From assembly GCA_030704615.1 (NCBI GenBank), contig CM060734.1, positions 59,476,042 through 59,536,041 on the forward strand: a DNA stretch of 60,000 nt. The letters run 5' to 3'. Shown piece by piece: positions 24,291-35,364 of this stretch. The translations under genes and the position numbers were made by a program. This DNA comes from Takakia lepidozioides. Lineage: Eukaryota > Streptophyta > Takakiopsida > Takakiales > Takakiaceae. Each line of letters starts with the position of its first letter. The stretch's first letter is position 1. A model generated the notes under the pieces. It ran no database searches and was not told where the DNA came from. It saw nothing but the letters and a program-made list of their open reading frames with translations.

Positions 24291-24769
24291 ACAATCCTTG
24301 ACTGGGACATTCCACTCAATCTCTACGCAGATCTTCAACAATGAAATGTAAGTTAGAGAAAACTTACTGGCGCCTTCTTAGGTTTTGAAATTGGATCCCC
24401 TTCTGCAGCTTTCCTCTTCCCTCTCACATCTGCTGGAATTTCTGTCTGCTCTAGGGTTTCTGGACCTTCTCCCGGTTCGGCGTTCCTCGTGCTTCCACCT
24501 CCTTCAGTGTCCCTGCGAATCATCTCTGCATCCACAGGCTGGCACACTCTTATCGCCGACTGTGTCACAGCCGTTGCCTCAGTCTCCGTCTGCTCTTGTG
24601 AATCAGTCTCCGCGTTTACCTGATGCCTTGGCCCTGTGTTCTCCAACAAACGACGCCTCGTCATTTGCTCTCTTGCTCTACGTCTCTCTCTAAGGGAAGT
24701 AAAATAAAGAGACTTTCTTCTCTTTCGTATTGTAGAAGGAACCCTCTCCAGCTTGACTACCACTCTCTT

Positions 24770-25514
24770 TCTAAGCGCAAAAAGTAGAAAAACGCAGTGA
24801 TTCCCGATTTCTTGCGGGATTGCCTGCGTTGTTGTTTGTCTCTAGAAGCATCGGATTCCCTCTCGCGTGACCGTTACACATAGTCGTTCCCTTATTAGTG
24901 CACATGCCAGCAATTGGTGTACAACTGTTCGTATTCAGTTATGGATGTCTGACGTGTGTTGCCCAAAATAAACGGCGTGTTCTTTATTAGAACGGTTTCA
25001 ATATTTAAAAATAACATCGAATCCCAGAAATCTTGGCGCACAGTCTTACACAAATAAATGTAAATGAACGAGAGTTTGATGACAAATTTTGGAATATCAT
25101 ACACGGTCATCCTTGTTAGCCAAACCCCACATTCGTTTCACATCTGGAACTTTCCAGGTGCGCATGATCATTGGTAGTAGTATAAAGATACATTTACTTA
25201 ATCTGCAATCCCATCCTCAGATCCTGTGGCATGCTTCCAGGAAGTCGGCTTTGTTATTGGGTTTATTGATGAGGTTCTGATTAACGGTTTAACAGCTGCC
25301 GACACTGCTCCTAGGGATACTCTGACCCCCACAAGAAAAGTAATTAAAATGGACGGCTGCATATCTGGAAAGAATAACATAGTATGCACAGTCGTTGTCT
25401 GAGCTTCTTCCGCCATATTCTCTGCTCATTATTCAACTGTGTTCTGGAGACATCAGTAAACCGATTTACACTAGATCTGCGATAGCAAGGTATAAACGTA
25501 CGCGTGGAAGGAAG
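24770..25514. promoter_or_regulatory. Shared upstream region of the two divergent element genes
   Basis: About 0.75 kb between the 5' ends of the methyltransferase-like gene (-) and the transposase (+), with no other open frame of note. On the minus strand TTTTGCGCTTAG just before 24769 looks like a splice acceptor, so a non-coding or short first exon of the minus gene may lie here. A bidirectional promoter is an inference from the arrangement. Confidence 0.4.
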
Positions 25515-28500
25515 ATGGCTTCCTCTGAAGCGGAGTTCTTCTCTGACGACAAACCAGTGCCGTTCTCCCAGGAAGTCCTTGACAATGGATTTGCAATTGT
25601 TCTGGAACATGTCTTGGCTACCCGTTTTCAGCTGTAGAATGGCTCCATCTTTTTGGAGAAAGAGGTGTACGATCTTAAAGGGAAGTTGTTGAAATACTCT
25701 TTCCAAAACCGTGATGAGACGGCTCATATCAGCCAGTGGAGAGTGCGTCCTGGTCGATACAGAGTACTTGGAGAGCCTCGGCGAAAGTCCCTTGGGTTAT
25801 ATGTGACGCCTGGGACTGCTGCTTCGGTCGTTGAAGACAAGAGGGAGGTGGTAGTGAAAAAAGAACAGACGTCCTCCACTCCAATCGTTGAGCTTTCGGA
25901 TTCGTCCAATGATGACATAAGTGAAATTCCAAATCCAGTCCTTCCTACTGTGGTTGGAGAAGCTGATGAAGAAGAGATTTGTAGTGTCATTCCAAAATTG
26001 CGGGCGATGGGAGGAATGGCTGGATTCAAAAGTGAGTTGCGGGGAATTGATTGGGAATCTTTGAAGCAGGTGCCTGTGAAGTTCTTGCCGGAGACTTTTG
26101 ATGGCAATATCCTATTTGAGCTGCCTCCTCCTCCGCGAGTTGGAGGTGTAACAATCATGATGCATGGAATGGACAAGAAACACGACGGGCACCCGTGGTG
26201 CAGAACAAAAACATCCAATATTCAGAATGATGACAAGCTTGTTTTCAGGAGGACAGTTTGCAATGGATACCTTAGGTGTGATAATTTGAATTGCAGACAC
26301 TTTCTTCAGTCTAGGGTTCATAATCAAAGCGAATGGGAGGGTCTGGCGGAAAATCCATTTCAGCCTGGGACTGCCCCTCCACCGGCAAACACTTTCGTCT
26401 GCAAATTCTGCAAACTTGTGCCATCCTGCTTGGCGCTCTGCGGAGCAAGAATGTACTATGTTGTCCACCGTTTGAAAACAATGACAAGAGCTTATGTGCA
26501 TTTCGGATTCCATAACCATCCTGTCTCGAAGGGGGATTACAGGGAGAGTGTTGAGACAGTATCGAGGTTGATTAAACAGGAGTTCGGGAGAAACCCATCC
26601 GCAACAACATCTGCAATTGCTCTTGGCGTAAGCAAGTCCTTCTTGGAAAGCCATATTTTGAGTGAAGGGGATTCTGTGGGGACTAAACTTGACGGTGCAG
26701 CATTGGACCTGGTCATGGATCATTTCTCCACTTTAAGTTCACCTAACATTCGGCATCAGATCAATGCATTGAGAATGGGCTCTGGGATCAGAGGCTACAT
26801 AGACAACATTTTGGAATTGAAACGAGTGAGCAAGTACGATTACATCCAAGACAATGTATTCCCAGGTCAAGGTGCCATCAAAGTTTTTCTTTTCAAAATG
26901 TCGACTGTTGGGGAGGGCAGTGCGGTTATCGTGAAGCGGATGCAGAAGACTGGGGACTTGCAGAACTGTTTTCTTATGTTTGATCATGTGAAACGAGTGA
27001 AGGATTGGACGACAATGGCTTGTCATGTCTACGATCCAGTGTACCAACGAGTTATGACAATTGCAGTTTGTGACATGCAATCCGAGGATACGGAATCCCA
27101 GAAGCTCATGTGGAATTCCCTGATACGTGTCATGGGCTGCCATGGGCTGCCATATCCAAATTCCGCAGGTTTCATGGCGGATAGTGCTCAAGCAAATTTC
27201 AATGCTGTTCGTATTGTCTTCGGATCAGGCGACCCAAAAGTGCCTATGCCAAGAAGAGAGCGTACATGTCTATTCCATTGGACACAATCTCTGGAAAAAC
27301 ATACAAAGTTGGACATCAAACCAGAGATGCAAACTCAGCACCGTAAATTGTGCAAAGAGTACAAAGATGCTAGAACAATGAAGGAGGCGGACACTTTGTT
27401 CCAGACAATTCATGCCCGGTGGTTCTCTTCTGGAGCTGCATCACTTGAGAATATGAGAGCATTGGAAAATTAGCTGGCGTTTTGGCACTTCCGGTATAGA
27501 CAGTGGGGAGCAGCCATGCCATTGGTACGAGGCTTATATTTATTGCTTTATTCATACATTTGCTTTCCATTTTATTGTGTCCTCGCTTTTTTTATGTTGT
27601 TTTCTGTTCACTGTTTTGAAGTGTGGTTCTGCACTTTGCAGAACATGTCCATTGAGGAAATGGCGGACATGCCATCTTGCAATTTGGCAGAAACTGTGCA
27701 CAACGCATGGTTGCAGCAGTCTGGGAAACAAGGTCGGGATTTGTATGTGGCAACAACAGATGATTTGATACGTGCCTTGCAACAACAAACCCGATACCGT
27801 GATTTCTTACGAGGTGAGGTTGGTGGCAAGGGTCCGGACAAATGGGAGTTGATGTTGCGTGCTGCAAACAGATCTAGGGATCCAATCAAGATAGCACGGG
27901 CGGTGAGCATGTATGCCCAGGGAACGCCACTTGTTTCTAGAGTTCCACATCTTGAAGAGGAGGAGAGATTCGGCTCCTGTAAGAGGAAATTGAACACTCC
28001 ACCTGGTTCGGATTCAGATTCCCACAGGGCAGACCGTGATAACTTCTCGAAGCCTCGTGTTCCCCTGCATGACAGCTCCATGTCCGGAACCTCCATTGTG
28101 GAGGAACCTCCAACACGACGGCAAGCTCCAGCATCAAACAGTGCCACTGAAATGGTGCAGGAGATAAACAACCCCTTGATGTGCTTGAGTCTGCATGCCC
28201 CGACTACGTTTGGCACATAGAACGCACAAGTGTAGGGTCTCGTGTGAAATGTACAGCGATCAGGGCAACTAATTTCGAGAAGTGCACTTCATCTATATCC
28301 AGAGGTGGTGCCCGAACTCCTGCTCCGACTTTCACGGGCTTGATGCGTCCATACAGTCAACCAGGATCCAAGAACCACAAGTTCTGGTTCTGCGCAGATG
28401 ATTGTGCCAGATGTGTGCATGGAACTGTGCGTCCTTCCGTAGTGATCAAGCCATCTCCTCCAACCGTTTGGCCCGTGAAGGTGGGAACACATCTGAGCTT

Positions 28501-29026
28501 TCAGGAGATTGAAATGCTGGAAGAGGCAGGTTTTTCCCTTGCGAGACAACCCCAACTCCATGCATGTGCTACTACTTCTGCGTCCTCCCGGGTCCCCCCG
28601 GCAAATCCTGACTTGTGGCCAACCAAACGAGATGGAAAGCTCGTTCGGCGTTTCCCTCCAACCGCTAAACACTTTGGCAAAGTGGAGTCCGCAAGAATGC
28701 TCCAAGCTCGTGTTGGAAGCACCACGGAAGTACCCGATCCAGGATATGGTCGGGTATTCACAATCATCACTTCCACATCTGCTGTTCATGACAGGACCTA
28801 CGACATCACGGTTTCCAATTTTCCCAATTGCACATGTCCTGATTTTGTGAATATGCTATTAACCAGTTTGGGCAAGAGAGGTAAATTCATACCCTACAAA
28901 CATTTGTATTTCATATTTTTGAAAAGGATGGTTTGCGATCCCAAACGTGACAACTTCATTCACCAGGCCACTATGAGTTTCAACGAGGTCGATACTCTTT
29001 TGCAGCGGGATACAACACATGGGTAG
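25515..29026 (+). pseudogene. MULE-like transposase: GCM/WRKY-type finger, DDE-like core, SWIM finger
   Basis: The frame opens at ATG 25515 (MASSEAEFF) and runs to 27473 with one TAG at 25635-25637. The zinc finger of GCM/WRKY/FLYWCH type is at about 26265-26525: CDNLNCRHF, then CKFCKL, ending FHNHPV. The DDE-like core follows, with MFDHVKRVKDW and FMADSAQANFNAVR carrying the likely acidic residues, then CLFHWTQSLEKHTK. TAG 27471-27473 interrupts ALEN/LAFWHFRYRQW. An intron at about 27522-27641 leads to an exon with CNLAETVHNAWLQQSG. A one-base loss near 28178 shifts frame, and the last exon (to 29026) holds the SWIM finger CTCPDF...YKHLYF, in which the third ligand is Tyr instead of Cys. Its role would be to cut and join the ends of the 11.3-kb element; this copy is broken at several points. 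Confidence 0.75.
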
Positions 29027-29597
29027 CATCAACTATGCAATGTGGTATGTGGACGACCATGATTTGAAATGTGTAATTCACATCAATTCGTCGGCAGTGC
29101 AATGATATGGCCTCCAACTATACGGAGTGAGCTCTGAGTGACAACTTTTAGGTAGTGCACATTTGTCATTGCACCGTTCAAAGTCTACATGTCTTGCTGT
29201 CGCTATGCACTACAATCATCTTTTGAAGATGATCCTAACTCTCATTGTTATTTGAGGATGGAGGAAGGTCTTCCCGTGGCAGCCTTTATGGCGCACACTT
29301 TGTGAGGATATTTTTTCGTCCTCGTAATTGTAAAAGTGAAACAAGCATTTGTAATTGCACAATGTTGGATGCTGCAATTGTAGGCCTCAACGCTCGTCTT
29401 GATTCTATTTAGGCAAGATTCCCTGCATTAATTCCACGGTCATAGAACCATCCACGGTTATAGGCGGCGCATGTTAATGCTGACGTGGCAGATGACGGAC
29501 AGTGCCACGTCATCATTTACCGCCACATCAGCATGCTGACATGACGCTCACGCCACGTCAGCTGGCGTGAGCGTACGCTCACGCCATTGCGTCGTTG
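29027..29597. repeat. Right subterminal region of the 11.3-kb element
   Basis: No gene. From about 29470 the sequence is filled with GACGTGGC, CCACGTCA and GCGTGAGC words in both orientations, ending in the right terminal repeat 29577-29597. It mirrors 18324-18480. Confidence 0.7.
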
Positions 29598-29607
29598 GTT
29601 TGCAGGG
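29598..29607. repeat. Right 10-bp target duplication of the 11.3-kb element
   Basis: GTTTGCAGGG, identical to 18314-18323; PPR sequence resumes directly after it (TATGCACAACAGGGG). Confidence 0.9.
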
Positions 29608-29925
29608 TATGCACAACAGGGGCGTGGGATGGAGGCTTTGGAGACCTATGAGCAAATTATGAGGGAAGGGGTATTGAAGCCTGACCACATAATATGTGTA
29701 TGTGTTTGCAATGCGTGTGCAAGCCTGGCAGCCCTGGAAAAGGGCAAAAGGTCCATGGTTGCATCGTCAAAGCTGCACATGTACCAGATGTCATTTTGAA
29801 CACTCCCCCGGTGGACAATATGTATGCCAAATGTAGGTGTAGCAAGGATGCAAAGGGAGTGTTCAACAACATGGCTGAACAAGATGTGGTGTCTTGGAGT
29901 ACCATGATGACCACCTTCCCCGGTG

Positions 29926-29962
<37 letters not shown>

Positions 29963-31860
29963 CTCTGATGCCCTCACACTGTCCAGTGGAAATACAGTTA
30001 GGCATTAAACCTCCCTAAACTTGTTTTGAATATGTGACATGGGCAAGGACCTTAAGGACTATCTCAATGGCCTACCTGCCTCGTCACTAGACTGAAATTT
30101 AAACTCGGGGTGGGAAACTACAAGTGCATCCACGAGCTACCACACTTAACATACATGTTGACAAGGGTGTTGTGTAGAAAGCATTTAATGCCTTCAATCC
30201 ACTTAATATAATGTGAGCATATGCACCTGATTTCCAATTTGCAGGCCTTTCAGCTTGATGCTCTTATGCTTGAGACAAGGGACTTAGGTATCTGAATATG
30301 CTGAAATTATGCCTAGCTGGTTGAAGTTTGTAGAGCCTCTTTCAGTTGCAGGATGGGGAGGCGGGGGAAAAATAGAATACTGTTCAGTATGACTCTTGGA
30401 GCAATTCCAGCTTAAAATGTGATGATGTCACCATTGGGGCATGGACCTCTTGGTCGTTTACAAGGGACTTGGTAGGGTCAACATGATCATAGGAGTGTAT
30501 GAAGGCTGGTAGCCCTGGAATTTTATAACCATATGTCATTCTGAACATCCCCTAATTCTGGACATATATGCCAATGTCAAGGGAGTGTTCAACACTATGG
30601 CTAAACAAGATGTGGTGTCATGGAGTGCGATGCTTGTAGGGTATGCACAGCAGGGGTGCGGGATGGAGGCTTTCGATACCTATGAGCAAATGATGGGGGA
30701 AGGGGTGAAGCTCGATCAACATTTTAGTGTGTGTTTGCAGTGCGTGTGCAAGCCTGGCAGCCCTGGAAAAGGGCAAAGAGGTGCATGGTTGCATCACCAA
30801 AGCTAGAATTGTACCATATGTGATTCTGAACAATACCTCGTGGACATGTATGCCAAATGTGGGAGCATTGAGGATGCGGAGGGAGCCTTCAACACTATGG
30901 CTGAACGAGATCGTGTGATAAGTTGAGTTGGTTGTTTCCTAGAACAAATATAGGATGTCATTGTCAGCTGCTAGCAGCAAGGCAAGGATTTATGCATGAT
31001 TTGTGCAGAGGCTTGGATAGGTGAAGGAACAGGGATAGAGTGTGGGTCCGGATTCATGTAAGAGGGCTAGATTTCAAGCTCCAGATTACCTATGATTCCT
31101 TGTGTCGAGGATAGCTACAAGAAACCTGCATGGGTAGATGGTCAACTGGAATTTGCCGTAGCAGCGGCACAATTGATAAATCAGGCACTGGTAACGAAGA
31201 CACCTTCTTCAATAGCACAGCGGCTACAAGTGGGTAGATGGTCTACTAGAAACAGCAGCGGCAGCAGCACAATTGATAGAACAAGACACTACTAATGAAT
31301 GTACTTCTTCAACATATTCCACCCTGTTTTCCCATGCTATCAGAGTCGTCCCTATATTTTCATGTTGAATTCTGCAAGTTAGCTCCACGTTGGTGAATCT
31401 CTGGTGGTTTTGGAATGATTTTGACATGTTATTGCCAATGTGGTCGACAGGAAAGTATTGAAAAAACAGATAACGGAGACGAGAAGAAGCTCTGGAAAGA
31501 ATACGTTTCCGACCCCAGTCAATGGTGGAACAATCGAGGCAAAAAAGTGAATGCTTGTTGGAAGTAGACGCAAGTCAGCGAGTATGGTAAGTAGGGTTGG
31601 GGTGTTTGCTGGAACAATTCTAAGCTGTCATTGTCAGCTGCTATGAGCAAGGCAATGATATATACATGATTTGTGCAAAGGCATGGATAGCTGAAGGAGC
31701 AGGGATAGAGTGCATGGGTCCAGATTCATCCAAGAGGGCCGGATTTCAATCTCCAGATTACCTATGATTCCCTGTGGAATGATAGCTACAAGAAACCTGC
31801 ATGGATAGATGATCAATTGGTTGGTTTTGAGCTGAAGAGCAGGACCCCTGTAGGGATGTC
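29608..31860 (+). pseudogene. Fragments of PPR and OSB genes, right part
   Basis: 29608-29915 continues the PPR repeat cut at 18313 (YAQQGRGMEALETYEQIM, then ACASLAALEKGK). A second PPR copy lies at 30575-30910 (DVVSWSAMLVGYAQQG, ACASLAALEKGKEVHGC), with frameshifts. OSB PDF-motif pieces follow: 31050-31155 (LDFKLQITYDSLC then KKPAWVDGQLE), 31470-31545 (KLWKEYVSDPSQWWNNRGKK) and 31735-31840 (PDFNLQITYDSLWNDSYKK, then PAWIDDQL). A (CT)n run follows a GT donor-like site at 29927-29957. The repeated order suggests duplication of a captured segment. Stops and shifts make a working product unlikely. Confidence 0.6.
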
Positions 31861-32699
31861 TCTCCATCTGTAGATCTTTTAGGAAGTGGAAGGCTAGGGC
31901 CCAGCTTTCTTATGACAATGTTAGCTGATTTTCAGTTCTTCTCCTCAGCTCGGTGCCTTTCTATTTCCAAGTTATGGCAGTAGTTTCTGGCTGCAGTCTC
32001 TTTTCCTGCTAGACTCTTTAGCTCCATGCAGACCCCCTTCTTTGCTTGCTTTCCTTCTTACTACTCTTTTTTGTCTTGGTACGCGAAGCTGTGTCTTCCT
32101 CTTTCAGCCTCTATGGCACTCTATCCAGAGGTTATTTTTTCCTTTTTGTATCCAATGACATTTTATGTCCATTACCTATAAAGTTCTGGAGGCCACTGTC
32201 CCCCACTGTCCCTCTTTGTTAACAAAAATAAAAATAAGAAAAAAAAACAACAATGGCTTCCATTCTATTTTCCTAGAAACCTAATGAGAATTTAAATCAA
32301 TTAATAATCTAAATATTATAATTGTATGGTTTAATTTATTAAATTAAAATATTATTAAAAAACCTCTTTAGTCATGAAGTTATATACTCATGACTACATC
32401 ATGGCAACGTGACATTATATGATACGATATTCTTTCCCACGTGTAGGTCATATATGTTGTCCATGTGGACACATGTCACATCCGGAGTGTTACATGTGTC
32501 CCTCTGACGCCTCTCCAATGGAGTCATACTTTGTAGACATGTAGTCATATAGTTAGTCATATATAAATCATATAGTTGTGACTACATCGCTCTCTACAAC
32601 ATGACTCCAGGTGCCACGCACGCAGTCACGGCTATGACTTGCAAAACGCAGTCCTAAAGACTAGTCGTATGTGCAGTCCTAAAGACTAGTCATATGTGC
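31861..32699. other. Right internal and subterminal part of the CACTA-like element, no gene
   Basis: AT-rich DNA. From about 32370, words TATGACTACAT, CACGTGTAGG and CATATGACT recur, matching the subterminal words of the left end at 16.4-16.85 kb in inverted orientation. Confidence 0.6.
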
Positions 32700-34280
32700 A
32701 GTCATAAAAACGCTCATTTGTTGTAGTGTTATATAGCTTTTTCCTTGGAGAGGAGAGTTTGGTGGACTACCCCACTCAGTTTTGGGTGAATGTCCATACT
32801 AAAGTGCAACCCAGCATGCAAAAAGAGATGAGAGCCAACAGTTTTTTGAACAGTATCATGTGTGCACCATCCTCATCGTCCTTTTGTAGTCTGATTGCAT
32901 GTCTGTTGCCATTTTTCGTACCCACGTACTGTGATTTCATGCTTCCAGAAGTCGATGGATATCGATTGTGATTTTTATGTCCAGGTATCAATGCTGCTAC
33001 GGTCCAGATGACAAGCGCACCAACAATGCGATAGTGGAGGATCCCAAACTGAAATGTGGAGGACCTCTTGTGGGTGCTGGAACATCTCACCCTCATAAAG
33101 GCCCAAAGAGAAAGAAGTCGGAATATGGAGAGTCTTACAACGTGGTTGCCAATACTGTTTCAAGGTCCAGCAATGTTATTTCGCCCCCGACATTTGTGTC
33201 CTCACATACTACAACAATATGGAGCATACAGACGCGAAAGAGAATGTCTGTCATGGGAAGTCCGCTGAGTTCAGGAACACTCGTCACGCCCATGCACCAC
33301 ACATTAGCGAGGAATTGAAAGCATGGGTCATGGAGTGTCTGTGCCGAGGCTTGTCAGTCGCCCAAATCATGATGGAACATAAAGTGCACGTCATGAACAA
33401 CACCGGATTGGGGGATGCATGGACATGGGACAATTTTTTTGTTGGAGCAGGAAGTGCGCAATCTAGCCGAGAAACGGACGTGGCAAACGTTCAAAAAACA
33501 TGCCAACGATGCGGAGAGTGTCTGCATGTGGAAAGACCAGAACCCGAAATCGGTTTTCTTCTATCAAGAAGAGAAATTGGCGCCAACATTCAAGCACTAC
33601 GATGACGACTTAACATTCACAATCGGCATACAGACTGAGTGGCAGAAGAAACGAATGCTTCAATTAGGCCATGCCCGTATCGTTGCATGCGATGCAAACT
33701 TCGGGACAAATCACCACAAGGTACTCTTCATCCCTTTCACAATTTATCCACTTGCAGAAGTAGTGGATGTACGCACACTGGCAGCATCTGACATTCTGCA
33801 TTTGAACAGTTCCCATTGTACACGTTGATGGTCTTTGACGAGTGGCTTAACGGTATACCAGTTGTGTACATCATATGCGTTCGTGAGCGGACAACAGAAC
33901 TAATGCCGTGGATGGCAGCCTTGCGGGACTCTCTCCTTGCAGAAATACCGGATTGGCGACCCAATGTCTTCATTGTGGACGATGCCGACGCCGAAATAAA
34001 CGCCATTACGTAAGTTTCACGTACCCTCCTGTACAGTCGCGTGCAAGTCCGTCGCCTACGTCCATTGTCTATCTTTGGCAAGTCCCCTGCCATACAACGC
34101 AGTTCTGGCTGCAAGTCCGGCCCATTCATTTCTGCAAGTCTGCTAGCAAACCAATCCGCTGATAATGCCCTCTAGCGAAGTCCGCTGGAAGACTCACTTG
34201 CGCAAGTATGCTGCAAGGTCAATCTGCTAGGGTGTGCTGCCAGCAAAGTCTGGGTAAGTCTGTTGCCGGTCTCCTAAGGG

Positions 34281-34780
34281 CAAGTCCGCTGGCAGGCGAG
34301 TCCACCGGAGAGGACTGTTCGCAAGCAGTCCGCTACAAGAGTCACGTGCCCCAGTTTGTTGCGACCTCAGTCTGGTCCAACAAGTCCGCTGGCAGGCGAG
34401 TCCGCCGGAGGGGACTGTTTGCGAACAGTCCACTACAAGACAAACGTGCACCAGTCTGCTGCGACCTCAGTCTAGTCCAGCAAGTCCGCTGGCAGGCAGG
34501 TCCGCCATAGGGGACTGTTCGCAAGCAGTCCACTACAAGACTCACGTGAGCTAGTCTGTTGCGACCTTAGTCTGGTCCAGCAAGTCCGCTAGTAGGCGAG
34601 TCCGTCAGAGGGGACTGTTTGCAAGCAGTCCGCTGCAAGACTCACGTGCGCCAGTTTGCTGCGACCTCAGTCTGGTCCAGCAAGTCCGCTGGCAGGCGAG
34701 TCTGCCGGAGGGGACTGTTCGGAAGTCTGCTGGCAACCCAGTCCGCTTGGGATGCCCTCTCGCCAAGTCCGTCGCAAGAC
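34281..34780 (+). repeat. Five 100-bp tandem units (first array)
   Basis: Units begin with CAAGTCCGCT at 34281, 34381, 34481, 34581 and 34681, exactly 100 bp apart. Each contains a near-palindrome GGACTGTTCGCAAGCAGTCC and the words CACGTGC and GCGACCTCAGTCT. Confidence 0.9.
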
Positions 34781-35364
34781 TCATTTACGTAAGTCCACTG
34801 TGAGGTCAGCGTGGTCAGGTCTGCTAGCAGTGTCATGAGGGCAACACTCATGGCAGGTCAGAATGGGCGAGTCTGCTGCCTGAATCCGTTGGGCAAGTCC
34901 ACTGGAACAGACGGGCAGACCAGTCCACTAGAGAGTCTATTGGGTTAGTGTCCAAGTCCACCGGCGAAGTCCTCTTTGAAGTCTCTCATGTGGGGCATGT
35001 GTACTTTGCAGGGCTGTTTTCCGAGGAGTGCTCATTTCCTGTGCCTGTGGCATGTCCGGCGGGCTTGGGTGAAGCAATCATGAGCGAAAACCAAAGATCA
35101 TATCACTACCGCAAACTTGCTGAAATATATGGGAGACCTCGTGTAGTGTAGAGGTGGACCAAGCAATCCCAAAGAAGGTCTTGCGTAGGTAGCCACAACG
35201 CTCCAACGCATGAGATAGAAATATCCGAATGGGCATGAATTTATGGACTACATCGATAAGGAATGACGTCCTAAAATAGCAATGTGGTGTACAGCAGCTC
35301 GTCATGTTCCGCATGCCAGTCAAGACACAAACGCTAGCATTGAGACATACCATGGAAACTTGAA
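34295..35364. repeat. 1070-bp tandem duplication, copy 1
   Basis: It is repeated at 35365-36434 with a constant offset of 1070 and only scattered single-base differences. The junction falls within AACTTGAA|GGCGAG. The copy spans the 100-bp array, further AGTCYGC sequence and one transposase exon. Confidence 0.9.

Larger units (their letters stand above)
19037..24769 (-). pseudogene. ParB/sulfiredoxin-type domain fused to a permuted DNA-methyltransferase-like domain
   Basis: Exons with matching phases: 22889-22697, 22612-22175, 22089-21863, 21250-20599, 20485-20147, 19942-19656, 19560-19371, 19295-19037 (TGA). Upstream lie the ParB exon (about 23620-22984) and a first exon (24769 or ATG 24664 to 24368) whose link to it does not fit in phase, so a small exon may be missing. 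In order: a basic, Glu/Thr-rich N-terminus; a ParB-like domain with FYVWDGNHRLLAW and VEAMVLDP; a helical middle; a Lys-rich linker with an AT-hook-like KAGRKPKDK; then a Rossmann methyltransferase with motif IV-like ADIVILDIPDG, and after it motif I-like VVDLSVSTGATYHACKAGGR and FGMEGD. Order IV then I is that of beta-class amino-methyltransferases, but DIPD replaces DPPY. Lesions: in-frame TAG at 21970-21972, and an 8-C run at about 19839-19846 that shifts frame by one. Confidence 0.7.
18324..29597. mobile_element. 11.3-kb MULE-like element with transposase and ParB-methyltransferase genes
   Basis: It is bounded by a 10-bp duplication, within the MULE range of 8-11 bp. Its terminal repeats match 15 of 21 in exact register: left starts CAGGGATGCC, right (inverted) starts CAACGACGCA, and both reach GGCGTGAGC. 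Both ends continue with many GCGTGAGC and CCACGTCA words (18.33-18.48 and 29.47-29.59 kb). Inside are two divergently oriented genes with about 0.75 kb between them: ParB-methyltransferase-like (-) and transposase (+). No other gene is present. Both genes carry lesions, so this copy is probably immobile. Confidence 0.85.
16360..32728. mobile_element. CACTA-like (En/Spm) element, 16.4 kb, with gene fragments and a nested MULE
   Basis: The left end 16360-16388 and the inverted right end 32700-32728 match at 26 of 29 positions. Both begin CACTACAA and share ATGAGCGTTTTTA. Inside each end, words such as TATGACTACAT and ACACGTGTCAT recur in subterminal arrays (left about 16.4-16.85 kb, right about 32.4-32.7 kb), as in plant CACTA elements. 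Flanks are CTT on the left and TTA on the right, so only two bases (TT) can be argued as a target duplication. No CACTA transposase is seen, so it would be non-autonomous. Without the nested 11.3-kb MULE it is about 5.1 kb and consists mainly of OSB and PPR gene fragments. Confidence 0.65.

Noticed and set aside
24385-24693. 102-codon plus frame
   Set aside because: Antisense shadow of the first exon of the methyltransferase-like gene.
27608-28216. 202-codon minus frame
   Set aside because: Antisense of transposase exon sequence with clear family motifs on the plus strand.
16357-32731. A clean 3-bp target duplication for the CACTA-like element
   Set aside because: Flanks are CTT and TTA; only TT is shared, so no firm duplication is claimed.
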